Assembly: GCF_001422985.1 (NCBI RefSeq)
Contig: NZ_LMNL01000034.1
Span: 1-60,702 of the forward strand
Length of the DNA: 60,702 nt
DNA from: Methylobacterium sp. Leaf117
Lineage (GTDB): Bacteria; Pseudomonadota; Alphaproteobacteria; Rhizobiales; Beijerinckiaceae
Reading direction: 5' to 3'
The notes below the pieces were generated by a model. That model had not been told where the DNA came from and did not search any database. It saw only the letters and a list, made by a program, of their open reading frames with translations. Both the position numbers and the translations under genes were made by a program. Shown piece after piece: positions 36,540 to 44,468 of this stretch; the stretch's first letter is position 1; every line of letters starts with the position of its first letter.

Positions 36540-38063
36540 TCAGGGGCTCGCCCGGACGCGTCGACGGACGCGGCCGGCGCCATCGATGAATTCGAAGGCC
36601 GGGCTGCGGTTGAGCGTATGCAGTCCGGTGCCTGGAAAGCGCGGGCCGGGGCGCAGGATCATCTCGACGCTCTGGGCGTAGCCGCCGTCATCGAGGCGCT
36701 GGATGCGCGCGAGGCCGAGGGCCTCCCCATAGCTCGACCGGCAATCCTGCACCGGCCGGAACAGGGTTCCGTTCCGTTCGACGATGCGCCCGGCCGACCG
36801 GGCCGCCGCGATGTCGATGAGCACGGGGTTCTTCGGATGCGGCGTCCAGGGCCCGCGAAAGTCCGGCGCCGACCACAGGTGCAGGCTGTCCGAATACGAA
36901 CCCCAGGCGGCGAAGGGGCCATCCTGCTCGCCGTCGTCGCGCACGGTGGCGAACAGCCACCAGCGCCCGCCGTGGCACAGGAGCGTCGGGTCGCTGGCGT
37001 TGAGGCCCGCGATCAGGGTCGCCTCCCGGACCCAGCCGCCCGGAAACGCGGTGGCCCGATAGAGGTCGAGGGTGCCGGTGGCGCCGCTCTCCGGCACCAT
37101 CCAGTGGGCGCCGGCCGCGGCGAACACGAAGGGGTAGGACAGGTGATGGCGCGCCTCCAGCACCGGCACCGGCGTTCCGAGCGGCCCCGCTGGGCCGAAA
37201 CGCACCGCCGAGATCACGCCCTTCTGCAAGGCGTGGCTGTAATCCTCGACGAACAGCACCGTGCCCTCGGCATCGGCGATCGGAAACGGATCGGCGTAGA
37301 AGCGCAAGCCGTCATCCGGCAGGGTGTGCCAGCCGGTTTCGGGATGCGCCCGCAGGTCGATCAGGTCCGGCCCCGACAGGGCGCGCCAGCCGACGCGCCA
37401 ATGCGGCGCCCGGGTCACCAGCGACTGGAGCCGGCGGCCCGCCATCCGGGTACAGGTGCGCACGGCGCGGGCGGCGAGATCGAGCGCCGTGAAGGATGCC
37501 GGCGGCGGGGCGCGGGCGGGGCCTCCCTCGGGGGACAGGCACGGACCCGATCCCGCGAGGGCGGCCAGGATGAGGCTCGTGGTGCGCACGAGGGCATCCT
37601 CGAAGGCGGTGAGCATGACGCCGCGCGCCTCGGTGCCGACCCGGCCGGAAGCCACCACGCGTACGCCATCGGTCAGGCTCACCACCGGCGCCGTGCCGGC
37701 CAGGAGGGCGGCGAGAAGGGCGGCCTCGCCGCAGACGCCGTCATAGGCGAGGCGCCAGACCGGCACCCCGGCGGGCGCCTCGACGTCGCCGCACAGGTCG
37801 AGGATCAGGTCGGGCGCCCCAGTGGCCGGGCCGGCGACGGCGTCGAGATCCGCCCGTGGGATGGGCTGGGACGGCCCGGTCCCCGGCAGGCGCCGCAGCA
37901 GGGATTCGAGGCGGAACAGCAGTACGGCGTTGGCCGGAAGGGCGCCCGGCCCCGGCGACGCATCGAGCAACACCGACAGGCCCGGACGGCGCAAGATGCG
38001 TTCGATCAGCCGGAGGTGCCAACGGCGGCACAGGCCCCCGTCGAGGCGAACGCTCAGGCGCAT
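36540..38063 (-). CDS. GINT1-like glycan protein (formyltransferase-like N-terminus plus GH43-like propeller)
   Basis: The 507-residue protein has an N-terminal part (about 1-200) that recalls a degenerate formyltransferase fold (DLILDLCGD, VWRLAYDGVCGE). A beta-propeller follows with FYADPFPIADAEGTVLFVEDY, HHLSYPFVFAAAG, HWMVPESGATGTLDLYRA and SDPTLLCHGGRWWLFATV. The propeller is the N-terminal domain family of glucosamine inositolphosphorylceramide transferase and is GH43-like. In bacteria such proteins occur with surface glycan genes, but none is adjacent here. Function unproven. Confidence 0.78.
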   Translation of the reverse strand: MRLSVRLDGGLCRRWHLRLIERILRRPGLSVLLDASPGPGALPANAVLLFRLESLLRRLPGTGPSQPIPRADLDAVAGPATGAPDLILDLCGDVEAPAGVPVWRLAYDGVCGEAALLAALLAGTAPVVSLTDGVRVVASGRVGTEARGVMLTAFEDALVRTTSLILAALAGSGPCLSPEGGPARAPPPASFTALDLAARAVRTCTRMAGRRLQSLVTRAPHWRVGWRALSGPDLIDLRAHPETGWHTLPDDGLRFYADPFPIADAEGTVLFVEDYSHALQKGVISAVRFGPAGPLGTPVPVLEARHHLSYPFVFAAAGAHWMVPESGATGTLDLYRATAFPGGWVREATLIAGLNASDPTLLCHGGRWWLFATVRDDGEQDGPFAAWGSYSDSLHLWSAPDFRGPWTPHPKNPVLIDIAAARSAGRIVERNGTLFRPVQDCRSSYGEALGLARIQRLDDGGYAQSVEMILRPGPRFPGTGLHTLNRSPAFEFIDGAGRVRRRVRASP

Positions 38064-38188
38064 GGAGACCGGTGTCCTCGGACGAGGAAGGGACGCGTCG
38101 GCTCGGAATGGGGCCTCCCGCGAGGGCCGTCAATCCACGCGGGGGCCGAGCGAGGTCCGGAAGCGAGCGGCCGGACGGTCGAGGCGCC

Positions 38189-39505
38189 CTACGGCCGGGC
38201 CATGGCACCGTCCGGCTGCGGCGGCCGCCGGCGCGGCCAGCCGAGCAGGCGCTGCGGTGCGAAGGGCGCGACCGGGATAGCGGGTTCGCACCCGGTGGCG
38301 AGGTCGGCCACCAGCCGGCCGGTGATCGGCCCGGTGGAGAGGCCGATATGGCCATGGCCGAAGGCGAAGATCAGGCCGCGATGGCGGGGGGCGGGGCCGA
38401 TCACCGGCAGGCCGTCGGGGGTCGAGGGGCGCGCGCCCATCCAGGGCCGGTTGTCGAGATTCGCGCCAAGGCGCAGCGTCCCGGCCGCCTCCCGCGCGGC
38501 GGCCTCGATCTGGACGTAGTCGGGCGGCGCCGCGCGGGCATTGAGTTCCACCCCGGAGAGCACCCGCACCCGCCCCTCCCCCATCGGGGCGATGATCGAG
38601 CCGGCGCCGGTGTCGAGCACCGGCCGGGTCAGCGCCGGGCTGTCCGGATGGAGTGCGTAATGGGTGTGGTAGCCGCGCTCCGCCGCGAAGGCGAAGCGAT
38701 AGCCGAGGCCGCGGGCGATCTCGCCGGAGGCGGCTCCGGCCGCGAGCACCACCTGACGCGCCCGCACCGCGCCCTCGGCGTGCCGCACCTGCCACCCGTC
38801 TTCGGTCGGCTGCAGGCCGGTGGTCACCATCCGCAGGCTTCGTCCGCCGAGGTCGGCATAGAGCTGTTGATAGGCCTCCATCAGGGCGCCCGGATCGCTG
38901 ACGGCGCCGGTCTCCGGCAGGAGCATCCCGTGCGCGTAGGCGCGGATCAGCGCCGGCTCCGCCTCCCGGACCGCCTCGGCATCGAGCAGGTCCACCGCGA
39001 CCCCGTGCCGGGCCAGGATCGCACGCTCCAGGGCGGCGCCGGCGAAGGCCTCGGGGGTGCGATAGAGCTTGATCCAGCCGCAGCGGCGGATGAGGTGGCC
39101 GGCCCCGGCCCGCTCTGCCAGGCCGAGATGCTCGGGCAGGGCCGCGCTGGTCAGGGGGACCAGGGCTGCGGCGGCCCGCTCCCAGGCGGAGGTCCGGGCG
39201 GAGGCCAGGAAATGCGCCGTCCAGGGCAGCACGCGGGCGACATGAGTATGGCGCAGGCGCAGGCCCCGGTCGGCGTTGCGCAGGTAGGTCGGCAGCTTGG
39301 CCCAGAGCGCCGGGCTCGACATCGGGAAGATCGAGCCCCGGCTGACCACGCCGGCATTGCCGTAGGAGGTTCTGGCCCGCGCCTCGCCGGGGTCGCACAG
39401 CAGGACGTCGAGGCCCCGGTCGCGCAGGGCGATCGCCGAGGCGAGCCCGACCATGCCGCCTCCGATGACGATGATGTCCGCCTTCGTCGTCTGCTCGACC
39501 GCCAT
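38189..39505 (-). CDS. D-amino-acid dehydrogenase-like FAD oxidoreductase
   Basis: The 438-residue protein begins with the FAD-binding IIVIGGGMVGLASAIALRDRG, then TSYGNAGVVSRGSIFPMSSP, the segment characteristic of DadA. It ends with GLIFAFGHGHIGLSTGPITGRLVADL. DadA-type enzymes oxidise D-amino acids to keto acids and pass electrons to the respiratory chain at the inner membrane. No alanine racemase is adjacent. ATG 39505. Substrate range is inferred from family only. Confidence 0.88.
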   Translation of the reverse strand: MAVEQTTKADIIVIGGGMVGLASAIALRDRGLDVLLCDPGEARARTSYGNAGVVSRGSIFPMSSPALWAKLPTYLRNADRGLRLRHTHVARVLPWTAHFLASARTSAWERAAAALVPLTSAALPEHLGLAERAGAGHLIRRCGWIKLYRTPEAFAGAALERAILARHGVAVDLLDAEAVREAEPALIRAYAHGMLLPETGAVSDPGALMEAYQQLYADLGGRSLRMVTTGLQPTEDGWQVRHAEGAVRARQVVLAAGAASGEIARGLGYRFAFAAERGYHTHYALHPDSPALTRPVLDTGAGSIIAPMGEGRVRVLSGVELNARAAPPDYVQIEAAAREAAGTLRLGANLDNRPWMGARPSTPDGLPVIGPAPRHRGLIFAFGHGHIGLSTGPITGRLVADLATGCEPAIPVAPFAPQRLLGWPRRRPPQPDGAMARP

Positions 39506-39636
39506 CGAAAGGTCCCGGAAATTCCTGCCTGTCCGGGCCGGCGGCCCGATCGCCGGACCGCGTTAGCAGGCGCCGGGCCGGTGATCGAGACGGCCTCGGC
39601 GCAGGACGCCCCGCCGCCCGGCGCATCCCGGGCCGA

Positions 39637-40125
39637 TCAGCCGCGTCGGGACGAACCCGGATCGCCCGCCTGCTCCTGCTGGCGGTCGACCTCGTCCCGG
39701 ATGCCGCGCCCGGCCATCAGGATCTCGACCAGGAAGGCACAGACCGCCGCCACGGTGCAGACCAGGGCGATGCCGAAACAGGCGAAGAGGATCGAGGCCG
39801 TCGCGGCGTCGCGCAGCGCCCCGACATACAGGGTCAGCACGGCGATGCCGGTCATCGCCGCACCGGTCGATGCCAGCACGACGGCCGCGTCCAGGACGAA
39901 GGAGCGCCGCCGCAGGTACGACATCTGGCGGGTCAACCGGACGGTCTCGCGCGCATCCGCGTCCCTCAGGCCGGCGGCGGCGGCATCGACCTTGTCGGCG
40001 ACGCGCCCGAGTCGGGTCGAGAAGACGTTCAGCAGGGTGGCCAGCGCCGTCAGCAGGAAGGCCGGCGCGAGGGCGATCTGGATGACGTGGGCGATGTCGT
40101 CGGGAGCAACGGGAACGGCGGACAT
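39637..40125 (-). CDS. DUF2721-family membrane protein
   Basis: The 162-residue protein has a first hydrophobic helix near residues 15-35 (ALAPAFLLTALATLLNVFSTRLGRV), a charged helix with the LGRVADKV and YLRRRSFVLDAAV motifs typical of DUF2721, and two or three further helices. It is an inner-membrane protein of unknown function. ATG 40125. The following 411 bp to the response regulator gene (40126-40536) contain no gene I can support. Confidence 0.82.
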   Translation of the reverse strand: MSAVPVAPDDIAHVIQIALAPAFLLTALATLLNVFSTRLGRVADKVDAAAAGLRDADARETVRLTRQMSYLRRRSFVLDAAVVLASTGAAMTGIAVLTLYVGALRDAATASILFACFGIALVCTVAAVCAFLVEILMAGRGIRDEVDRQQEQAGDPGSSRRG

Positions 40126-40536
40126 GGACGCCTGATAGGCCAAAGCGGCGGGCGCCGGAATACGGGCGCCCCGGCGGAGGTATTCACGCGCGCGGCCCCA
40201 TGCTCCGCTGCTTACGCTGCTCCTCGGGCCGCACTTCGTGCAGCTCCGCGACCGGCCTCCCGGAAGACGGGCTGCCCGGAGCGGGACATCTTCGCCTGTC
40301 TCATACTTAACCAAGCCGCTCAACTCGCGGCCGGCTTATGACAACCTCTCGATGCACCGAGGTATTGGGAGGCTGACGTGTCGTCGGGCGGATGACGCGT
40401 TCAAGGTCCCGGAGGCGATCATGGGGCCAGCCGGAGAGGCTTAGTCCGGCACTCCGGTCGGCATCATCCAGGGCCTGGCGTCACGTACGTCACCGGCGTC
40501 CCATTCCGACGACGTCGCCGGGGCCGTCAACGATTC

Positions 40537-41211
40537 TCAACGAACCGGGATCGAGCCCTGGAGCCATCCCTGCATGATGGCGAACTGGACGATCTGGGCG
40601 CGGCTGTTGATGCCCAGCCGGCCGCATGCCCGGGCCTTTTGGGTTTCGACGGTCTTCGGCGTGGAACCGAGGTGGCTGGCGATCTCCTTGCTGGTGAAGC
40701 CGAATGCCACGAAGCGGAGGATTTCCCTCTCGCGGTCGGCCAGCGAAGCCTGCATGTCGTCGTGGCTCTGACACGCCATCGGCGCCTTGTGGCCGGCAGC
40801 GCGCGACGGCAATGCGGCATCCACGTAGATGCCGCCGGCAACCACCGCTCGGACGGCCTGGACGATGTTGAGGAAGGCCGAGCGCTTCAGGACGTATCCC
40901 CCCGCGCCGGCCTCGAACGCCTGGTCGACATAGACCCGGCTCTCGTAGGCGCTGAGGATGATCGACCGGGTCTGGCATTGCCGTTCGACCAGCTTGCGGA
41001 TCACCGCGACCCCGTTCATGTCCGGCATCGCGAAGTCCAGGATGGCGATGTCCGGCGACAAGCTGGATATCGCCTGCACCGCGTCGAGGCCGGTATCCAC
41101 GGACGCGACGATCTCGATCCCGCCGGTGTTCGCCAGAAGGTCGGCGACGCCGTGCCGGAACACGGGATGGTCGTCCGCGAGCGCGATCCGGATGGGGCGT
41201 TGGTCATTCAT
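40537..41211 (-). CDS. NarL/LuxR-family response regulator
   Basis: The 224-residue protein has a receiver domain with acidic pocket LADDHPVFRHG, phosphoacceptor Asp at about residue 59 (IAILDFAMPDMNG) and a conserved Lys in YVLKRSAF. A LuxR-type helix-turn-helix follows (about 155-215: LADREREILRFVAFGFTSKEI). It should regulate transcription when phosphorylated by the kinase encoded just upstream, whose stop codon overlaps its start. Targets are unknown. The peroxidase secretion locus next door is an obvious candidate. Confidence 0.92.
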   Translation of the reverse strand: MNDQRPIRIALADDHPVFRHGVADLLANTGGIEIVASVDTGLDAVQAISSLSPDIAILDFAMPDMNGVAVIRKLVERQCQTRSIILSAYESRVYVDQAFEAGAGGYVLKRSAFLNIVQAVRAVVAGGIYVDAALPSRAAGHKAPMACQSHDDMQASLADREREILRFVAFGFTSKEIASHLGSTPKTVETQKARACGRLGINSRAQIVQFAIMQGWLQGSIPVR

Positions 41212-42385
41212 GGCCCGAGGCATCCTTTCCGAGCCGCACCCGTGCGACGACCGACGCCCCCTGGCCAGGGGAGGACTCGATCTCCAGGCCGCCCCCGATG
41301 AGGGCCATGCGTTCACGCATCCCGATCAATCCGAGCTTGCCCTGGGTCACCAGGACATTCACCGAGGCGGCATCGGCCTCGAATCCCAGGCCGTCATCGT
41401 CGACCGTGAGGGTCAGCCGCCCCGCGCCGAACAGGAGCACGATGGAAACGTAGCTCGGCAGGCCCGCATGCTTGGCGACGTTGTTGAGCGCCTCTTGCGT
41501 GATGCGATACAGCGTGATGGCGTGCTCGGCAGGCAGGGGGATCTCCGCCCCGCTGACCTGCAGCTCCGTCGGGACCGACGTGGTGCGGCTCCACTCCTCC
41601 ACGAGGTAGCGCAGGGCGGTGACGAAACCGAACTCGTCGAGGGCCGCCGGTCGCAGTTCGAGGGTGACGCGACGCAGCGCCTGTCCCACCTCCTGGGCCT
41701 GATCGAGGAGGCGGTTGAGTTCGCAGCGTCCATCCTCACCCGAGAGGTAGGGCAGGAGGCGTCGAAGACCGAAGTTCAGGGCAACCAGATGCTGGCCGGC
41801 ATGGTCATGGAGGTCGCGCGCAAGCCGGCGCCGCTCGTCCTGTCCGGCGCGGTACAGCCGGGTCAGCACCTCGTCGCGTTCCCGTTCGGCCGCCAGGCGT
41901 GCGGCGGCATCGGCCTCCAGGCGGACGAGCAGATCCTCGCGTTCCCGAAGGAGCGCCTGCATCTCGCGCGTGCGCCGCCGCCGCTCCAGCATGACGCGGC
42001 GGGCATCGTGGAGCTTCGAGGCGAGAATCCCGAACCGACGGCCGAGTCCCACTCCGTCGAGGTGCAGGATGACGAGCGGACGACCCGGGAAGCCGCCCAG
42101 CCGGGCACGCGCCCCGTGGCAGGCATGCCGCTCAAGGTTTCCATCGTCGTCCTGGAGGAACAGGGTGCCCGGCAACGTGGCAGCACAGGAAGCGCAGCGT
42201 TCGAGATAACGGCGCAACTCCGGCTCGGCGGCTTGCTGGACGGGCAGGACGTCACCGAGCCGGAGACCGTCCAACACATCGCGCGCGGAGGCGTTGGCGG
42301 CTTCGAGTTCCCCGCTCGGCCGCACGATGAGCATCGGCGCGGGGACGAACTCGAACAGGACTTCGAAATCCGACCTAGGCGGCAT
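41204..42385 (-). CDS. HisKA_3-type sensor histidine kinase
   Basis: The 393-residue protein has an N-terminal PAS-like region (about 5-115, with FVPAPMLIVRPSGELEAAN), a coiled-coil linker (about 125-185) and ERRRLARDLHDHAGQHL with phosphoacceptor His at about 193. A C-terminal ATPase domain follows (ITQEALNNVAKHA, DDDGLGF, GLIGMRERMALIGGG). No membrane helices are visible, so it senses something in the cytosol or through a partner. ATG 42385 overlaps the end of the methanogen-output-domain gene by 11 bp. The longer frame would overlap it by far more and is rejected. Confidence 0.9.
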   Translation of the reverse strand: MPPRSDFEVLFEFVPAPMLIVRPSGELEAANASARDVLDGLRLGDVLPVQQAAEPELRRYLERCASCAATLPGTLFLQDDDGNLERHACHGARARLGGFPGRPLVILHLDGVGLGRRFGILASKLHDARRVMLERRRRTREMQALLREREDLLVRLEADAAARLAAERERDEVLTRLYRAGQDERRRLARDLHDHAGQHLVALNFGLRRLLPYLSGEDGRCELNRLLDQAQEVGQALRRVTLELRPAALDEFGFVTALRYLVEEWSRTTSVPTELQVSGAEIPLPAEHAITLYRITQEALNNVAKHAGLPSYVSIVLLFGAGRLTLTVDDDGLGFEADAASVNVLVTQGKLGLIGMRERMALIGGGLEIESSPGQGASVVARVRLGKDASGHE

Positions 42386-42929
42386 CCTGTCCGAAATAGT
42401 CCCGTCCGAAGTAGTCCTGTCCTCCCTCGTCGGGGGCATCGGGGTCGAGGTCGATGACGATCCTGCAGCCGGCGCCGCCGCGGGCGATGGTGTCACCAAG
42501 CGTAATTCGACCATAGCCTTGGCTCTCCGCAACCATGTGACCGAAGACGTTCGAGGTCACCATGCACATCGAGGGGGACTTCTTCACCAACTCGCCGAAC
42601 GGGCAGCGCCTGTTGCCGAGCACGATGCGCCGGGGTGTCGCCTCGATGACATAGAAGTCTCCCCCCAAGCGCCGCTTGAGATCGATCATGGCGTCGACGG
42701 TGGCGGCGAGATCCAGCCGAGGCGTTCCCAACGCGCGAAGGTATCGCGCCTTGATTTCCTCCGACACGGCCATGCTCACCAGGGCGATGAAGCCGCTCGC
42801 CTCCGACCTTCCGACGGCATCGTCCAGGGCGTCCGTGAAGGCACCAAACACCATGCCGAGGAAATCCTCTCGGTCGATGGCGATCGATGCTCGCGCGACG
42901 TCCGCTACGCCAACGACTTCTGGGCCCAT
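42375..42929 (-). CDS. Methanogen output domain 1-containing protein
   Basis: The 184-residue protein has a helical N-terminal half and a C-terminal domain (about 90-162) with NRRCPFGELV, SPSMCMVTSNVFGHMVAES and GYGRITLGDTIARGGAGCRIVI. This matches the methanogen output domain first described in archaeal signalling proteins. Cys at about 109, 122 and 155 could bind a metal or act as a redox switch. It is the first gene of an operon with the kinase and response regulator (AAGGAG upstream of ATG 42929). The end carries a short repeated DYFG motif. It probably delivers the signal to the kinase, which is inference. Confidence 0.82.
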   Translation of the reverse strand: MGPEVVGVADVARASIAIDREDFLGMVFGAFTDALDDAVGRSEASGFIALVSMAVSEEIKARYLRALGTPRLDLAATVDAMIDLKRRLGGDFYVIEATPRRIVLGNRRCPFGELVKKSPSMCMVTSNVFGHMVAESQGYGRITLGDTIARGGAGCRIVIDLDPDAPDEGGQDYFGRDYFGQDAA

Positions 42930-43098
42930 CGGCCGCGCTCCCTCCTTGACCTGATCGTCATGAGAGTAGCACAAAAAACCACTGAAATCACTAATTCGGA
43001 ATAAGTAGAAATACCGATTCCTGAGATCATTCCCGCCACGCCAGTCATCGACTGCATATCGGGCGACAAGATGGAATGATTTACGTCATTTCCCGCAA

Positions 43099-44445
43099 TC
43101 ATCTCTCCCGAAAGCTGCGCGTGAATTGATCCTGAATCGGCTTCATCAGATAGGAAAGCGCCGTGCGTTCCTCGGTTGCGACGTGCACCTCCACCGGCAT
43201 GCCGGGAACCAGGTGAGATCTCTCGCCGAGACGGTTCATCTCCCCCTCGTTGAGTTCGACGTACCCCACGTAGAACGCCTCATCCTTGCCTCCCTTGGTG
43301 GTCGACGGCGAGACGTATGTCAGCGTCCCCTTCAGTTCGGGGGTCGTGCGCTGGTTGAAGGCGGTGAACCGGAGCTTGGCCGGGCGTCCGATGCCGATCT
43401 GGTCGATGCTTGCCGGAGAGATGCGGACCTCGATCCGCAGCGCGGCGTCCGCGGGCACGACGGTCGCGAGCACGTCGGCCGGCGTGACGACGCCGCCGAC
43501 CGTGAAGGTCTTCAGCTCGTGCAGGACGCCCGTGGCGGGGGCGCGGATCTCGGTCCGGGTGAGCCGATCCTCCAGGGCGACGCGTCGGTTGCCCAGCTCA
43601 GCGAGCTTGGCATCGACGACGCTGAGCTCCTTCTGGGCCTCGGTGCGCGCGGTCTCCGTGATGGCGAGAAGCTGGACCCGAATTTCGCTGGTGCGGACCT
43701 TGGCCCTGGCAATGGAGGCTTCCAGCGAGCCTTGCTCACCGGTCAGGCGGTGCCGGTCGCGGCTGATGGGCAGAAACTTCGAACTCTCGAACAGGTGCTT
43801 GTCGACGAGGCCCTGCAGCTTGCCGTGTTCGCTCGTGAGGATCGCGAGTTCGTCGCGCTTGGCCTCCTTCTGCTTGACCAGGCCGGCGATCTCCTCGGCC
43901 ACCTGACCGATCTGCAGCTCCAGCTGCTGGCGTTGGCTGTCACGGCTGGCGAGATTGCCGCGGAACAGACGGCTCTCGCCATCGAGGATGGCCCGCATCT
44001 CCGCATCACCGTCCGACAGGCTCGCCGGGATGGCGATCTCGCGCAGCCCGTCGCGCTCCGCCAACAGGCGGGCCTTTTTGGCCGACAACTCCCCCAACTG
44101 TCCCCTGACGATCGCGAGTTCGGCGCGTGTCTGGGCATCGTCGATGCGGATGAGGACCTGACCGGCGGTCACGGCCTGCCCGTCCCGCACAAGGATCGCG
44201 CCGACGACGCCGCCGTCCCGGTGCTGGACCGCTTTGGCATTCTGATCGACGGTGACCGCTCCCGATGCCAGGATGGCGCCGTTGAGATCGGTCGTCGCCG
44301 CCCACCCGCCGACCCCGACCAGGAGGCTGACGCCCATCGCGAATCCGAGAGCGATGCGAGGGAAGACGGAGAAGGAAGTCTCCGTGCCAAGGTCGATCCC
44401 GTCCAAGGGCTTGGGACGATGGACACCGATGGTGCGCGTACGCAT
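43099..44445 (-). CDS. HlyD-family type I secretion periplasmic adaptor
   Basis: The 448-residue membrane-fusion protein has a short cytosolic start and one membrane helix (about 30-55, IALGFAMGVSLLVGVGGWAA). The first half of the lipoyl domain (AVQHRDGGVVGAILVRDGQAV) comes next, then a long alpha-hairpin (about 110-300). The second lipoyl half (TEIRAPATGVLHELKTFTVGGVV) and a beta domain with PGMPVEVHVATEERTALSYLMKPI complete it, the usual HlyD/PrtE end. It bridges the ABC transporter and an outer-membrane TolC-like channel, not present here. AAGGAG precedes ATG 44445. It is the last gene of the secretion operon. Confidence 0.92.
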   Translation of the reverse strand: MRTRTIGVHRPKPLDGIDLGTETSFSVFPRIALGFAMGVSLLVGVGGWAATTDLNGAILASGAVTVDQNAKAVQHRDGGVVGAILVRDGQAVTAGQVLIRIDDAQTRAELAIVRGQLGELSAKKARLLAERDGLREIAIPASLSDGDAEMRAILDGESRLFRGNLASRDSQRQQLELQIGQVAEEIAGLVKQKEAKRDELAILTSEHGKLQGLVDKHLFESSKFLPISRDRHRLTGEQGSLEASIARAKVRTSEIRVQLLAITETARTEAQKELSVVDAKLAELGNRRVALEDRLTRTEIRAPATGVLHELKTFTVGGVVTPADVLATVVPADAALRIEVRISPASIDQIGIGRPAKLRFTAFNQRTTPELKGTLTYVSPSTTKGGKDEAFYVGYVELNEGEMNRLGERSHLVPGMPVEVHVATEERTALSYLMKPIQDQFTRSFRER

Positions 44446-44468
44446 GGTCCGCTCCTTCGAAGGCTGCA

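Noticed and set aside
40126..40536. Possible tRNA-like fold or small gene
   Set aside because: Short inverted repeats occur near 40430-40480, but no tRNA arm pattern or start with ribosome site could be found.
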